From NCBI GenBank assembly GCA_030740795.1, contig JASLWO010000055.1, positions 1-52,486 of the forward strand: DNA of 52,486 bases, read 5' to 3'. This stretch comes from Acidimicrobiales bacterium (GTDB lineage Bacteria; Actinomycetota; Acidimicrobiia; Acidimicrobiales; UBA8592). A program made the translations under genes and the position numbers. The notes under the pieces were generated by a model that worked only from the letters and a program-made list of their open reading frames with translations, did no database searches and was not told where the DNA came from. This document shows, in pieces, positions 45,104 through 52,486 of this stretch (positions are counted from its first letter, which is position 1; every line of letters starts with the position of its first letter).

Positions 45104-45556
45104 GTGAGCATTGGTAAAAAACAATACGAGAAACGGACAGTTGAACTTGTTTCAGAACTGCAAGGACATTGCCTTCTCCTCTCACCTAAAGAGAATCTAC
45201 GCACCCCACTACCATCATCGGTTACATCTATTAAGGAATGGCCAAACGTATCAGTAGATGAAACTTTCAAGTCCATTCTTTCAATCAATGACCTAGCATT
45301 TTCTCAAAACCTAAACGATTTCTTGAAAGAACTCCAACAATATGCGAACAGAGAAACCCGGCTTTACTTCTGCGACCGGACAACAACCCCGAAAGGAAAA
45401 AATGGATCCGCAAGAAATGACATAACGGGCTCATTATGGGATACGAAATGGTCCGTAATCCATTGCGAACGCTTCACAACAGAAAAAAAAAGAAGCGCTC
45501 CTCAATATGCCTGTGGCATAGCAAGAATAAAAAGAGCTCATGATGGGAATTTGTAA
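45104..45556 (+). CDS. Methyltransferase-like protein of unknown function
   Basis: A 150-residue protein with a start at GTG 45104 (overlapping an ATG-TGA pair). The middle segment (about 60-120: DLAFSQNLNDFLKELQQYANRETRLYFCDRTT) is like the second half of a class I SAM-dependent methyltransferase, where a chain passes from an acidic turn to a strand ending LYFCD or LLFxEP. The N-terminal SAM-binding GxGxG motif is absent; only LLLSPKENLRTPLPS stands in its place. It may be a degenerate or non-SAM member. Family identity is tentative. It is not clearly in an operon with either neighbour. Confidence 0.5.
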   Translation: MSIGKKQYEKRTVELVSELQGHCLLLSPKENLRTPLPSSVTSIKEWPNVSVDETFKSILSINDLAFSQNLNDFLKELQQYANRETRLYFCDRTTTPKGKNGSARNDITGSLWDTKWSVIHCERFTTEKKRSAPQYACGIARIKRAHDGNL

Positions 45557-45571
45557 GGGAAAATGTCACGC

Positions 45572-45599
45572 TAAACGCTGCCAAGGCGAGTAGCGTTTA
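45572..45599 (+). promoter_or_regulatory. Perfect hairpin immediately upstream of lysC
   Basis: TAAACGCT (45572-45579) and AGCGTTTA (45592-45599) form an 8-bp stem with a 12-nt loop ending 5 nt before the lysC GTG. It could sequester the ribosome binding region. It does not resemble the long lysine riboswitch. No T-run follows, so a terminator is less likely. Confidence 0.4.
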
Positions 45600-45604
45600 A
45601 ACCC

Positions 45605-46822
45605 GTGAGTCTTATCATCCAAAAATTCGGTGGAACTTCAGTTGCGGACCCAGACCGTATAAGAGAAGTCGCTGATCACGTTAGAAGAACTCGTGATCAT
45701 GGCAATGACGTTGTTTTAGTTGTCAGTGCAATGGGGAAAGAAACAGACCATCTTCTACGCCTTGCTAGAGAGGTTTCTGAAACAAGACCCGCAAGAGAGA
45801 TGGATATGTTAATAACTGCTGGAGAACGTAAAGCAATTGCTTTAATGTGCATGGCTTTGCATGACATGGGTGTACCTGCCGACTCATTTACTGGAAGTCA
45901 AGCTGGTTTCCTCACTGATACGAATCATCAAAATGCGAAAATTATCACAATCAACCCTCAACGCGTCCAAGAGACAATTGATGCTGGAAGGGTAGGAGTC
46001 GTTGCTGGCTCCCAAGGAGTTTCAACAGATAATAATGTGACGTTCCTTGGACGAGGAGGATCAGACACAACGGCAGTGGCGTTAGCACACGGACTAAATG
46101 CCGATGCATGCGAACTCTACACCGATGTTTCCGGAGTTTTCACAACAGATCCAAGAGTTTGTGGGAAAGCTAGGAAACTGTCTTCAATTAGTTTTGATGA
46201 ACTACTTGAAATGACTGCTGTGGGTTGCCCGAAACCAGCAATGCGATCCGTTGAAGTGGCTCGCTCATACGGGGTTCGTCTACACGTTCGATCAGCATTT
46301 ACTTGGGAACCAGGAACCTGGGTAGATAAGGAGGAAAATACAATGGAAAAACCAATAATTTCATCAGTTGTTCCCGACACGTCACAATCAAAAGTGACTG
46401 TCTCGGGAGTACCTGACAATCCGGGAATAGCAGCAGCTGTTTTTCGACCGTTAGCAGAACAAAATGTCAATGTAGACATGATCGTTCAGAACACTTCCGA
46501 TGAGGGGGTAACAGATATTTCATTTACTCTCCCAACAGAACAATTAGAAATCGGAACACAAATTATGACTAACGTAGCTGAAACAATAGGTGCATCTGGT
46601 GTTAGTACAGATGACACCATCGGCCGTGTTTCCGTCGTTGGAGCAGGGATGGCTAGCAACCCAGGTGTGGCAGCAACTATTTTTGAAACGCTCTCAAAAG
46701 AAGGTATAAATATTGAAATGATTTCAACCTCAGCTATTCGCGTCTCCTGTGTAGTCGCTAAATCAGATGTTGAGAAGGCAACTCTCGTTCTTCACGATGC
46801 CTTTGAACTACATAAAGGGTGA
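45605..46822 (+). CDS. lysC: Aspartate kinase
   Basis: A 405-residue aspartokinase, making aspartyl phosphate for lysine, threonine and methionine synthesis. It has KFGGTSVAD (about 6-14), SGVFTTDPRV (about 176-185) and two ACT domains (about 260-405) for allosteric control. The GTG start matches the family N-terminus. An internal strong site (AGGAGG, 8 nt before ATG 46343) should give a separate regulatory beta subunit. The stop is followed in frame by the SNF2 helicase coding region. asd, the next pathway step, lies 3.7 kb downstream on the same strand. Confidence 0.95.
   Translation: MSLIIQKFGGTSVADPDRIREVADHVRRTRDHGNDVVLVVSAMGKETDHLLRLAREVSETRPAREMDMLITAGERKAIALMCMALHDMGVPADSFTGSQAGFLTDTNHQNAKIITINPQRVQETIDAGRVGVVAGSQGVSTDNNVTFLGRGGSDTTAVALAHGLNADACELYTDVSGVFTTDPRVCGKARKLSSISFDELLEMTAVGCPKPAMRSVEVARSYGVRLHVRSAFTWEPGTWVDKEENTMEKPIISSVVPDTSQSKVTVSGVPDNPGIAAAVFRPLAEQNVNVDMIVQNTSDEGVTDISFTLPTEQLEIGTQIMTNVAETIGASGVSTDDTIGRVSVVGAGMASNPGVAATIFETLSKEGINIEMISTSAIRVSCVVAKSDVEKATLVLHDAFELHKG
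46343..46822 (+). CDS. lysC: Aspartate kinase beta (regulatory) subunit, internal in-frame start
   Basis: Inside lysC, AAGGAGG lies 8 nt upstream of an in-frame ATG at 46343, coding a 159-residue product beginning MEKPIISSVV and holding both ACT domains. In Corynebacterium and Bacillus an aspartokinase beta subunit is made from just this kind of internal start and forms an alpha2-beta2 enzyme controlled by lysine and threonine. The position matches, and the ribosome binding site is stronger than that of the full-length protein. Confidence 0.75.
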   Translation: MEKPIISSVVPDTSQSKVTVSGVPDNPGIAAAVFRPLAEQNVNVDMIVQNTSDEGVTDISFTLPTEQLEIGTQIMTNVAETIGASGVSTDDTIGRVSVVGAGMASNPGVAATIFETLSKEGINIEMISTSAIRVSCVVAKSDVEKATLVLHDAFELHKG

Positions 46823-46828
46823 ATAAAA

Positions 46829-49768
46829 ATCGACTGGAAAGAATCCGCAACATCACTTCACGCGACAAGAGTACCCTCTGGAATAATATTCTGGGGTTGG
46901 GCAGTAGACAAACCACTTAATGGTAATGATCTACGTCGATTAGCTTCATCATTTCTTGGCAATAAATGGGCGACACGCGAGTCAACACTTGAAATTATTG
47001 ACTTAAACATCCCTTCCATTGGCAAGACTTCAGTAACTGGACTCCACGCTGAACCCGAAGAAATTATCCGGCTTTTAACCAAAAAACATCCAACCCAACG
47101 ATGGTCTCCATCTCTCCAATGGTTACATGGAGTTGTTACGGCAACATTAGATGCCATCACAACAGGTCATGTCTTCCCCTCACTTAAACACGATGGCTTG
47201 AGGTGGCGAGCATCATGGACAGCCACACAGAATGAAACAATAGAAAATCAAATAAACAACCTTTATACGTGCCTCCCAACAGTGGTAGGTATCAATGGAT
47301 TAGAAGAAGTAAACAACCTTCATGAAGAATTAGTAGATGCATGTTGTCGACGGGCTTTACGACATTCAAACTGGAAACCCAAACTCCCCCGAAACCGTAA
47401 TACCTCTACACGATCTCTACGCAATACATACGCAGCCCTTTCTGACCCTTTCGGGTATTTCGTCACAGAAACAATGGCCGCAGATCATTCATTATTGGAC
47501 CTCAGCTCACAACTAAGAAATTCCCGATGCCAAAACGAAACAGGTTTAGAACTTCAATGTCAAGCGAGACTAGAACCACGTGGCCCCGATGAACCTTGGG
47601 ATTTAACATTTGAAACCTTTACCAAAGGAAACCCTTCAGAAATAATGAGATGGGATGAATTCTCATCAATCCAGAAACAACAACCAAAAATTACTTCAAC
47701 AAAGAACCAAAAAGCTGTAACTAGATTTATTAAAGAAACAGCAGAAGCTCTTTCGGTCAACGTCCCTGGTTTAGATCAGCTACACACCCACTCAATTCAA
47801 GGAAAACTCCAACTGTCAATAGATGATGTTTCGCTCCTGCTTTTAGATGGATTGCAGGTTTGTGAAACTATCGGAGTGCCAGTTCTAGTTCCCAAAGGAC
47901 TGATCCGCCAAAGACTTAAACTCGCAGCCAGAGCTACCCCAACTGAGTCCGGTGGAATCTCTGCGAACCTTGGAACCGCGATGGTAGACGTTGACTGGTC
48001 AGTAGCTTTGGGAGACCAGACCCTATCCGATGACGACCTTCAACTCCTTGCCAATTCCAAAAGCAACCTTGTTCAGATCAAGGGGCAATGGGTAAACATT
48101 GATAACAACCAAGCAGAAACTGCTTTACAAGAATTACAGAGAAGAAAAGAAGGCCAAAGTCACCTAACACCGACAGATCTTTTGAGAATAACAGCGGAGA
48201 TAGATACCACGGATTCTGAACTGGAATTTGAGTCAATCTCAACTTCATCGGATCTTCTTACCGCCGATGATTGGCTATCAAATCTCATGGAAGGACTCCC
48301 TGATGACAGGTTGGTTGAAGAAACCGAACCAGACGAATTCCAAGGTGAACTTCGCCCATACCAGCGAAGAGCACTTAGTTGGCTCCAATTCTTAGGACGA
48401 CTAGGGCTCGGAGGATGCCTAGCTGACGATATGGGATTAGGGAAAACCCCTACAACTCTCGCCCACATACAATCCAGAGCAACTAAATTACCGAACTTAG
48501 TGATTTGCCCACTATCAGTAGTACATAACTGGGAAGCAGAAGCGCAAACTTTCACACCAAACCTAAAGGTCCTAGTGGCTCATGGCCCTAATAGACCAAC
48601 CGGTGATGAATTAATTAACCAGATTTCCTCAGTGGATATTGTTATCACAACATACGGCACGGCAACACGCGACATCAAACATCTAGCTAAGGTCCACTGG
48701 GATTTAGTTGTTTGTGATGAAGCGCAATTTATCAAAAACCACCATACGCATGCTGCAGCAGCATTTCGTCAACTAAACGCACATCAAAAAATTGCTCTAA
48801 CAGGGACACCTGTTGAGAATCGACTTTCAGAATTATGGTCAATACTGGATGCGATAAATCCCGGAATGCTTGGCGGTATAAGTTGGTTCAAAGAAAAATT
48901 TGCTACACCTATTGAACAGAGAAAAGATGTTGATGCGTTAGCAGGAATGAGGAGATTGACCGATCCGTTCATTCTTAGGCGAACCAAAGACGACAAATCA
49001 CTTGTCCCTGACCTTCCCGAAAAAATAGAACAAATAGTATGGTCACAACTCACACATGAACAAGCCGGTCTGTATAAAGCGGTCCTCAACGAATTTCTTT
49101 CACAAGCGGAGGAAACCGAAGGCATGAAAAGGAAAGGACTCATTCTTGCAACTTTGACAAAACTTAAGCAAATCTGTAACCACCCGGCACACTTTCTCGG
49201 AGACGGAAACAACTTTGGGGATAGGTCTGGGAAAGTAGCAAGACTGGATGAACTTATCCAAGAGATCGTAGAAACAAATCAGCGAGTGCTTGTTTTTACG
49301 CAATACCGTGTGATGGGAGATTTGCTGACCGATCATCTTGGCGACCTGATTGGAGGGAAACCCGATTTTCTCCATGGAGGAATCACGAGAGGACGAAGGC
49401 AAAAGATGATTGATCAATTTCAATCGGAGGACGGACCTCCAGTCTTACTTATTTCTTTAAAAGCTGGAGGTACAGGATTAAACCTTACTGCCGCAAATAG
49501 GGTTATTCATTTCGATAGATGGTGGAATCCAGCAGTTGAAGATCAAGCCACTGATCGAGCGTGGAGAATTGGGCAACAACGAACTGTTTTTGTTCATAAA
49601 CTTGTCTGCCAAGGGACCTTAGAAGAAAAAATAAATAACCTCTTAGTGAAAAAACGAGAACTAGCTTCACAAAGCGTTGGCACTGGTGATGACTGGTTTA
49701 CCAATATGGGAACAGATGAACTCCGGGAAATTTTCTCATTGAACATGTCTCAGGCGGTACAAGAATGA
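46829..49768 (+). CDS. SNF2-family helicase, probable AUC start
   Basis: A 979-residue SWI2/SNF2 ATPase. The N-terminal region (about 1-480) is the actinobacterial SNF2-associated domain, with LHATRVPSGIIFWGWA near the start. The helicase core has motif I DDMGLGKT, motif II DEAQ, motif III LTGTPVENR and motif VI DRAWRIGQQR. There is no ATG, GTG or TTG in frame between the lysC stop (46820-46822) and TTG 47198, yet conserved sequence begins about 375 nt upstream of that TTG. The best start is ATC 46829, 8-9 nt after AAAGGGTG; ATA 46823 is possible. The stop overlaps the SWIM gene by 4 nt, and the pair is common in Actinobacteria. Confidence 0.85.
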   Translation: MDWKESATSLHATRVPSGIIFWGWAVDKPLNGNDLRRLASSFLGNKWATRESTLEIIDLNIPSIGKTSVTGLHAEPEEIIRLLTKKHPTQRWSPSLQWLHGVVTATLDAITTGHVFPSLKHDGLRWRASWTATQNETIENQINNLYTCLPTVVGINGLEEVNNLHEELVDACCRRALRHSNWKPKLPRNRNTSTRSLRNTYAALSDPFGYFVTETMAADHSLLDLSSQLRNSRCQNETGLELQCQARLEPRGPDEPWDLTFETFTKGNPSEIMRWDEFSSIQKQQPKITSTKNQKAVTRFIKETAEALSVNVPGLDQLHTHSIQGKLQLSIDDVSLLLLDGLQVCETIGVPVLVPKGLIRQRLKLAARATPTESGGISANLGTAMVDVDWSVALGDQTLSDDDLQLLANSKSNLVQIKGQWVNIDNNQAETALQELQRRKEGQSHLTPTDLLRITAEIDTTDSELEFESISTSSDLLTADDWLSNLMEGLPDDRLVEETEPDEFQGELRPYQRRALSWLQFLGRLGLGGCLADDMGLGKTPTTLAHIQSRATKLPNLVICPLSVVHNWEAEAQTFTPNLKVLVAHGPNRPTGDELINQISSVDIVITTYGTATRDIKHLAKVHWDLVVCDEAQFIKNHHTHAAAAFRQLNAHQKIALTGTPVENRLSELWSILDAINPGMLGGISWFKEKFATPIEQRKDVDALAGMRRLTDPFILRRTKDDKSLVPDLPEKIEQIVWSQLTHEQAGLYKAVLNEFLSQAEETEGMKRKGLILATLTKLKQICNHPAHFLGDGNNFGDRSGKVARLDELIQEIVETNQRVLVFTQYRVMGDLLTDHLGDLIGGKPDFLHGGITRGRRQKMIDQFQSEDGPPVLLISLKAGGTGLNLTAANRVIHFDRWWNPAVEDQATDRAWRIGQQRTVFVHKLVCQGTLEEKINNLLVKKRELASQSVGTGDDWFTNMGTDELREIFSLNMSQAVQE

Positions 49769-50499
49769 TTCGCCCAAACAGTTCAGTAGGGGAAGCAATG
49801 ATGAGACTTGTTTCTGCATATACGAATTTCAAAGATCCGTTAGGACCCGGTGTAGCCATACAAAGAAAAGGAGCTGTGAAAGATTTCTTTGTTGAACCAG
49901 GGAATGCCTCATGTGAAGTTTATGACGGACGTGATCGAGCATTTGACGTTGAGATACATGTTTCCCCTCCCTCAGAGAACATAAGACGCGCAGTTAAATC
50001 AGGTGATATAGAAAATGCCGTACCCAAAGTAGGAGAGATTCAGGTTCACCATGTTTGCCCTGAATGGGCGAATCCATGTAGGCATGAAATAGCCGCTTTT
50101 CTACAACTTGTGAAAGAAGTAGATGAAGATGAAAACACGTTACTCAAATGGCGAGGGTTAGCTACCGAGAAGAAGAAAGAAGTGGAAACCCACACGGAAC
50201 ATCAGTCGTTGACGGAACCAGATAAGAAGGCAACTATACGGGCTCTTCGAAAAAACCTACCAGGCCGTTTCGTCAATATCCAAGACCCGAAGGAATCCAA
50301 AAGTGTAGATACTAATCAAGAAGTAATTGATTTCCTGTCCTTCCCTAAAGAATCACCGACCGGCATTGAATATGAAAAAATCAGCGAAACTAACAAGCAA
50401 GAAAATATTGAAAGAGCAATGATGTTCAATGAATTTGACGCGAAACCAGTATTCATAGATGCGTTAGAAACCATTCAAGAGTTTTTACTTAAAAATTAA
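49765..50499 (+). CDS. SWIM zinc-finger protein, partner of SNF2 helicase
   Basis: A 244-residue protein with a SWIM-type motif HxCx6CxH (His96, Cys98, Cys105, His107; VHHVCPEWANPCRHEIAAF) instead of the usual CxCxnCxH, so the first ligand is His rather than Cys. The remainder is charged and has no other recognisable domain. It starts in the final codons of the helicase gene (ATGA overlap); SWIM-SNF2 pairs are conserved in Actinobacteria and thought to act on DNA or chromatin-like structures. Function in this pair is not established. Confidence 0.8.
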   Translation: MIRPNSSVGEAMMRLVSAYTNFKDPLGPGVAIQRKGAVKDFFVEPGNASCEVYDGRDRAFDVEIHVSPPSENIRRAVKSGDIENAVPKVGEIQVHHVCPEWANPCRHEIAAFLQLVKEVDEDENTLLKWRGLATEKKKEVETHTEHQSLTEPDKKATIRALRKNLPGRFVNIQDPKESKSVDTNQEVIDFLSFPKESPTGIEYEKISETNKQENIERAMMFNEFDAKPVFIDALETIQEFLLKN

Positions 50500-50515
50500 A
50501 TCGAAGTTTTTCTAG

Positions 50516-51580
<1,065 letters not shown>

Positions 51581-51602
51581 ACCAGGTACAAAATCTCTTA
51601 CG

Positions 51603-51854
51603 TTACGGCGGATTCGTCATATATCTTTTCAATGCTTCTTCGATGTCAATATCAACTTGGTTGGCTAAAGAAAATGTCCAAGCTATAACATCCCCAAATT
51701 CATGAAAGCGTTGTTCATGTGTTCCTTTGCGAATCGCTTGGGCTAATTCTCCTACTTCTTCAGCAAGCCAAGCAACAGAGGCAGAAATACCCCGTTCACG
51801 ATCTCTAACCCCATACACATCCTCAATATGTCTTTGAAATTCTGAAATTTGCAT
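51603..51854 (-). CDS. MazG-like nucleotide pyrophosphohydrolase
   Basis: An 83-residue protein with the EEVGELAQAI motif (about 33-42) of all-alpha NTP pyrophosphatases, plus FGDVIAW (about 53-59), both giving Mg-binding acidic residues. Such proteins clear non-standard or excess NTPs. The start at ATG 51854 is chosen because GGAT lies 6 nt upstream; ATG 51860 and a longer form from 51908 are possible. It converges with asd, with 22 nt between stops. Confidence 0.82.
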   Translation of the reverse strand: MQISEFQRHIEDVYGVRDRERGISASVAWLAEEVGELAQAIRKGTHEQRFHEFGDVIAWTFSLANQVDIDIEEALKRYMTNPP

Positions 51855-51983
51855 AACCATCCAATCTGTATTGGTAGATAATAGAACACTAGGCTTTAAA
51901 AAATTCAAAGATGAGTATCTATAAATAATAAACTATCCCATACGCAGCGTTCTTTATTCTTACGGATACGATCGGCGTACAGA

Positions 51984-52057
51984 CGGGTAGTGGCGCAGGT
52001 TGGTAGCGCGCCTCGTTCGGGACGAGGAGGTCGTGGGTTCAAATCCCGCCTACCCGA
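51984..52057 (+). tRNA. tRNA-Pro (anticodon CGG)
   Basis: Acceptor arms CGGGTAG (51984-51990) and CTACCCG (52050-52056) pair fully, discriminator A at 52057. The anticodon arm CCTCG-TTCGGGA-CGAGG gives anticodon CGG. T-loop GGGTTCAAATCCC is standard. CCA is not encoded. Confidence 0.97.
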
Positions 52058-52065
52058 CGAGAAAA

Positions 52066-52428
52066 TTATAGAAGAGATTCAGCTGTCTTACGAAGGTGAA
52101 GAGCGTTCAATGGCTTAACCAACTCCGCATCAACTTTGGCCTCAGATGCAATCCAAAGATCATCTTTTCTATCAAGCAGCATCATTATTTTAGTTGGTTT
52201 CAAACGCCCAGCGGTCATTTCGTGATGAAGATCAAGGCTTGTGGCGACACCGCCCATGTTCCCAATTTGTAGGTCTAAGATTATTAGATCTGGTTCAAGT
52301 GCTAGTGCGGTTTCGCGGACATCCTCTCCGCGTCGAACTCGACTTACTGTTGTATCTTTTGTAGCAAGAGCAGCAAACGTCTTTTCAGCGATTACATCAG
52401 AACCTGTAGCAATGAGAACCTTGACCAT
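52066..52428 (-). CDS. Single-domain response-regulator receiver
   Basis: A 120-residue receiver (REC) domain without an output domain. The phosphorylated Asp is Asp52 in LIILDLQIGNMGG, and the conserved Lys is Lys105 in VKPLNAL. The N-terminal acidic pair is reduced to one Asp (Asp11), so metal binding may be altered. No kinase gene is adjacent. It ends 8 nt from tRNA-Pro, converging with it. The upstream promoter region lies in the last 58 nt of the window. Confidence 0.8.
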   Translation of the reverse strand: MVKVLIATGSDVIAEKTFAALATKDTTVSRVRRGEDVRETALALEPDLIILDLQIGNMGGVATSLDLHHEMTAGRLKPTKIMMLLDRKDDLWIASEAKVDAELVKPLNALHLRKTAESLL

Positions 52429-52486
52429 AGAGAAACTCTACCCGTCAGAGATCCGTATCTCTATTCATTAAATGTAAAGAAAAAAT

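Noticed and set aside
45541-45605. Lysine riboswitch upstream of lysC
   Set aside because: Only about 65 nt and one hairpin are available; a lysine riboswitch is much longer with five helices.
46819-46920. GTG-initiated frame overlapping the lysC stop (GTGA)
   Set aside because: The spacing looks like coupling, but the frame closes with TAA after about 33 codons and lacks the conserved helicase sequence; kept only as a possible sign of an indel.

Overview
The window reads as a piece of a moderately low-GC actinobacterial chromosome, most likely a marine member of the class Acidimicrobiia; this placement is inference from gene content and order, not from a search. The best landmark is the actinobacterial cell-wall/division cluster fhaA-(enoyl-CoA hydratase)-fhaB-pstP-rodA-pbpA-pknB, followed by pabA and crgA (8.0-17.1 kb). 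Deazaflavin-type PPOX proteins, many SDR and MDR oxidoreductases, a MaoC protein, a P450, a propionyl-CoA carboxylase with a small epsilon-like subunit, and a SNF2 helicase plus SWIM pair fit the same lineage. Genes are tightly packed, often with 1-8 nt overlaps, and many start at GTG or TTG. I see no insertion sequence, prophage or CRISPR array.

Layout. 0-5.3 kb: the N-terminal part of a secreted protein with GC-rich 56-residue repeats (minus, running off the left edge), then cupin, aldonolactone-oxidase-like and SDR genes, pheA (minus), a metallo-beta-lactamase-fold hydrolase, a PPOX protein and tRNA-Leu(CAG). 5.5-17.1 kb: a secreted seven-repeat FG-GAP propeller fused to a peptidoglycan amidase, then the Ser/Thr-kinase/cell-elongation cluster, pabA and crgA; an AT-rich gap with a perfect DnaA box follows crgA. 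17.2-26 kb: membrane proteins, oxidoreductases, plsC, a CBS-less guaB-like gene and a MaoC-SDR-MDR-SDR run. 26-34 kb: aroK, VOC protein, tRNA-Ser(CGA), a geranylgeranyl-reductase-type flavoprotein, tadA, a serine hydrolase, tRNA-Ser(GGA), SRP RNA, dnaX and recR, then 305 nt of strongly structured non-coding DNA. 34-45 kb: thiolase, methylmalonyl-CoA epimerase, a stand-alone 5'-3' exonuclease, PPOX, phytanoyl-CoA-dioxygenase-like, epoxide hydrolase, a minus-strand hydrolase/FAD monooxygenase/P450 operon, then divergent pccB with its epsilon-like subunit. 45-52.5 kb: methyltransferase-like protein, lysC (with an internal beta-subunit start), SNF2 helicase, SWIM protein, asd, a MazG-like protein, tRNA-Pro(CGG) and a receiver-domain protein.

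How the parts work together. PknB/PstP/FhaA/FhaB form a reversible phosphorylation module controlling RodA-PbpA wall elongation; the propeller-amidase beside it probably remodels the same wall. PccB, its epsilon-like partner and methylmalonyl-CoA epimerase indicate propionyl-CoA to methylmalonyl-CoA metabolism, with enoyl-CoA hydratase, thiolase and MaoC supporting acyl-CoA breakdown. lysC and asd give the first steps of the aspartate pathway; pheA, aroK and pabA belong to aromatic and folate metabolism.

The most interesting signals are expression-level ones: a dnaX slippery site (AGGAGG, 13 nt, then A8-G) predicted to give a short gamma-like subunit; a SNF2 helicase whose conserved N-terminus has no ATG, GTG or TTG start and appears to begin at AUC just after lysC; a consensus ribosome binding site inside lysC; a perfect 17-bp palindrome between the P450 operon and pccB; and the hairpin-rich gap after recR.
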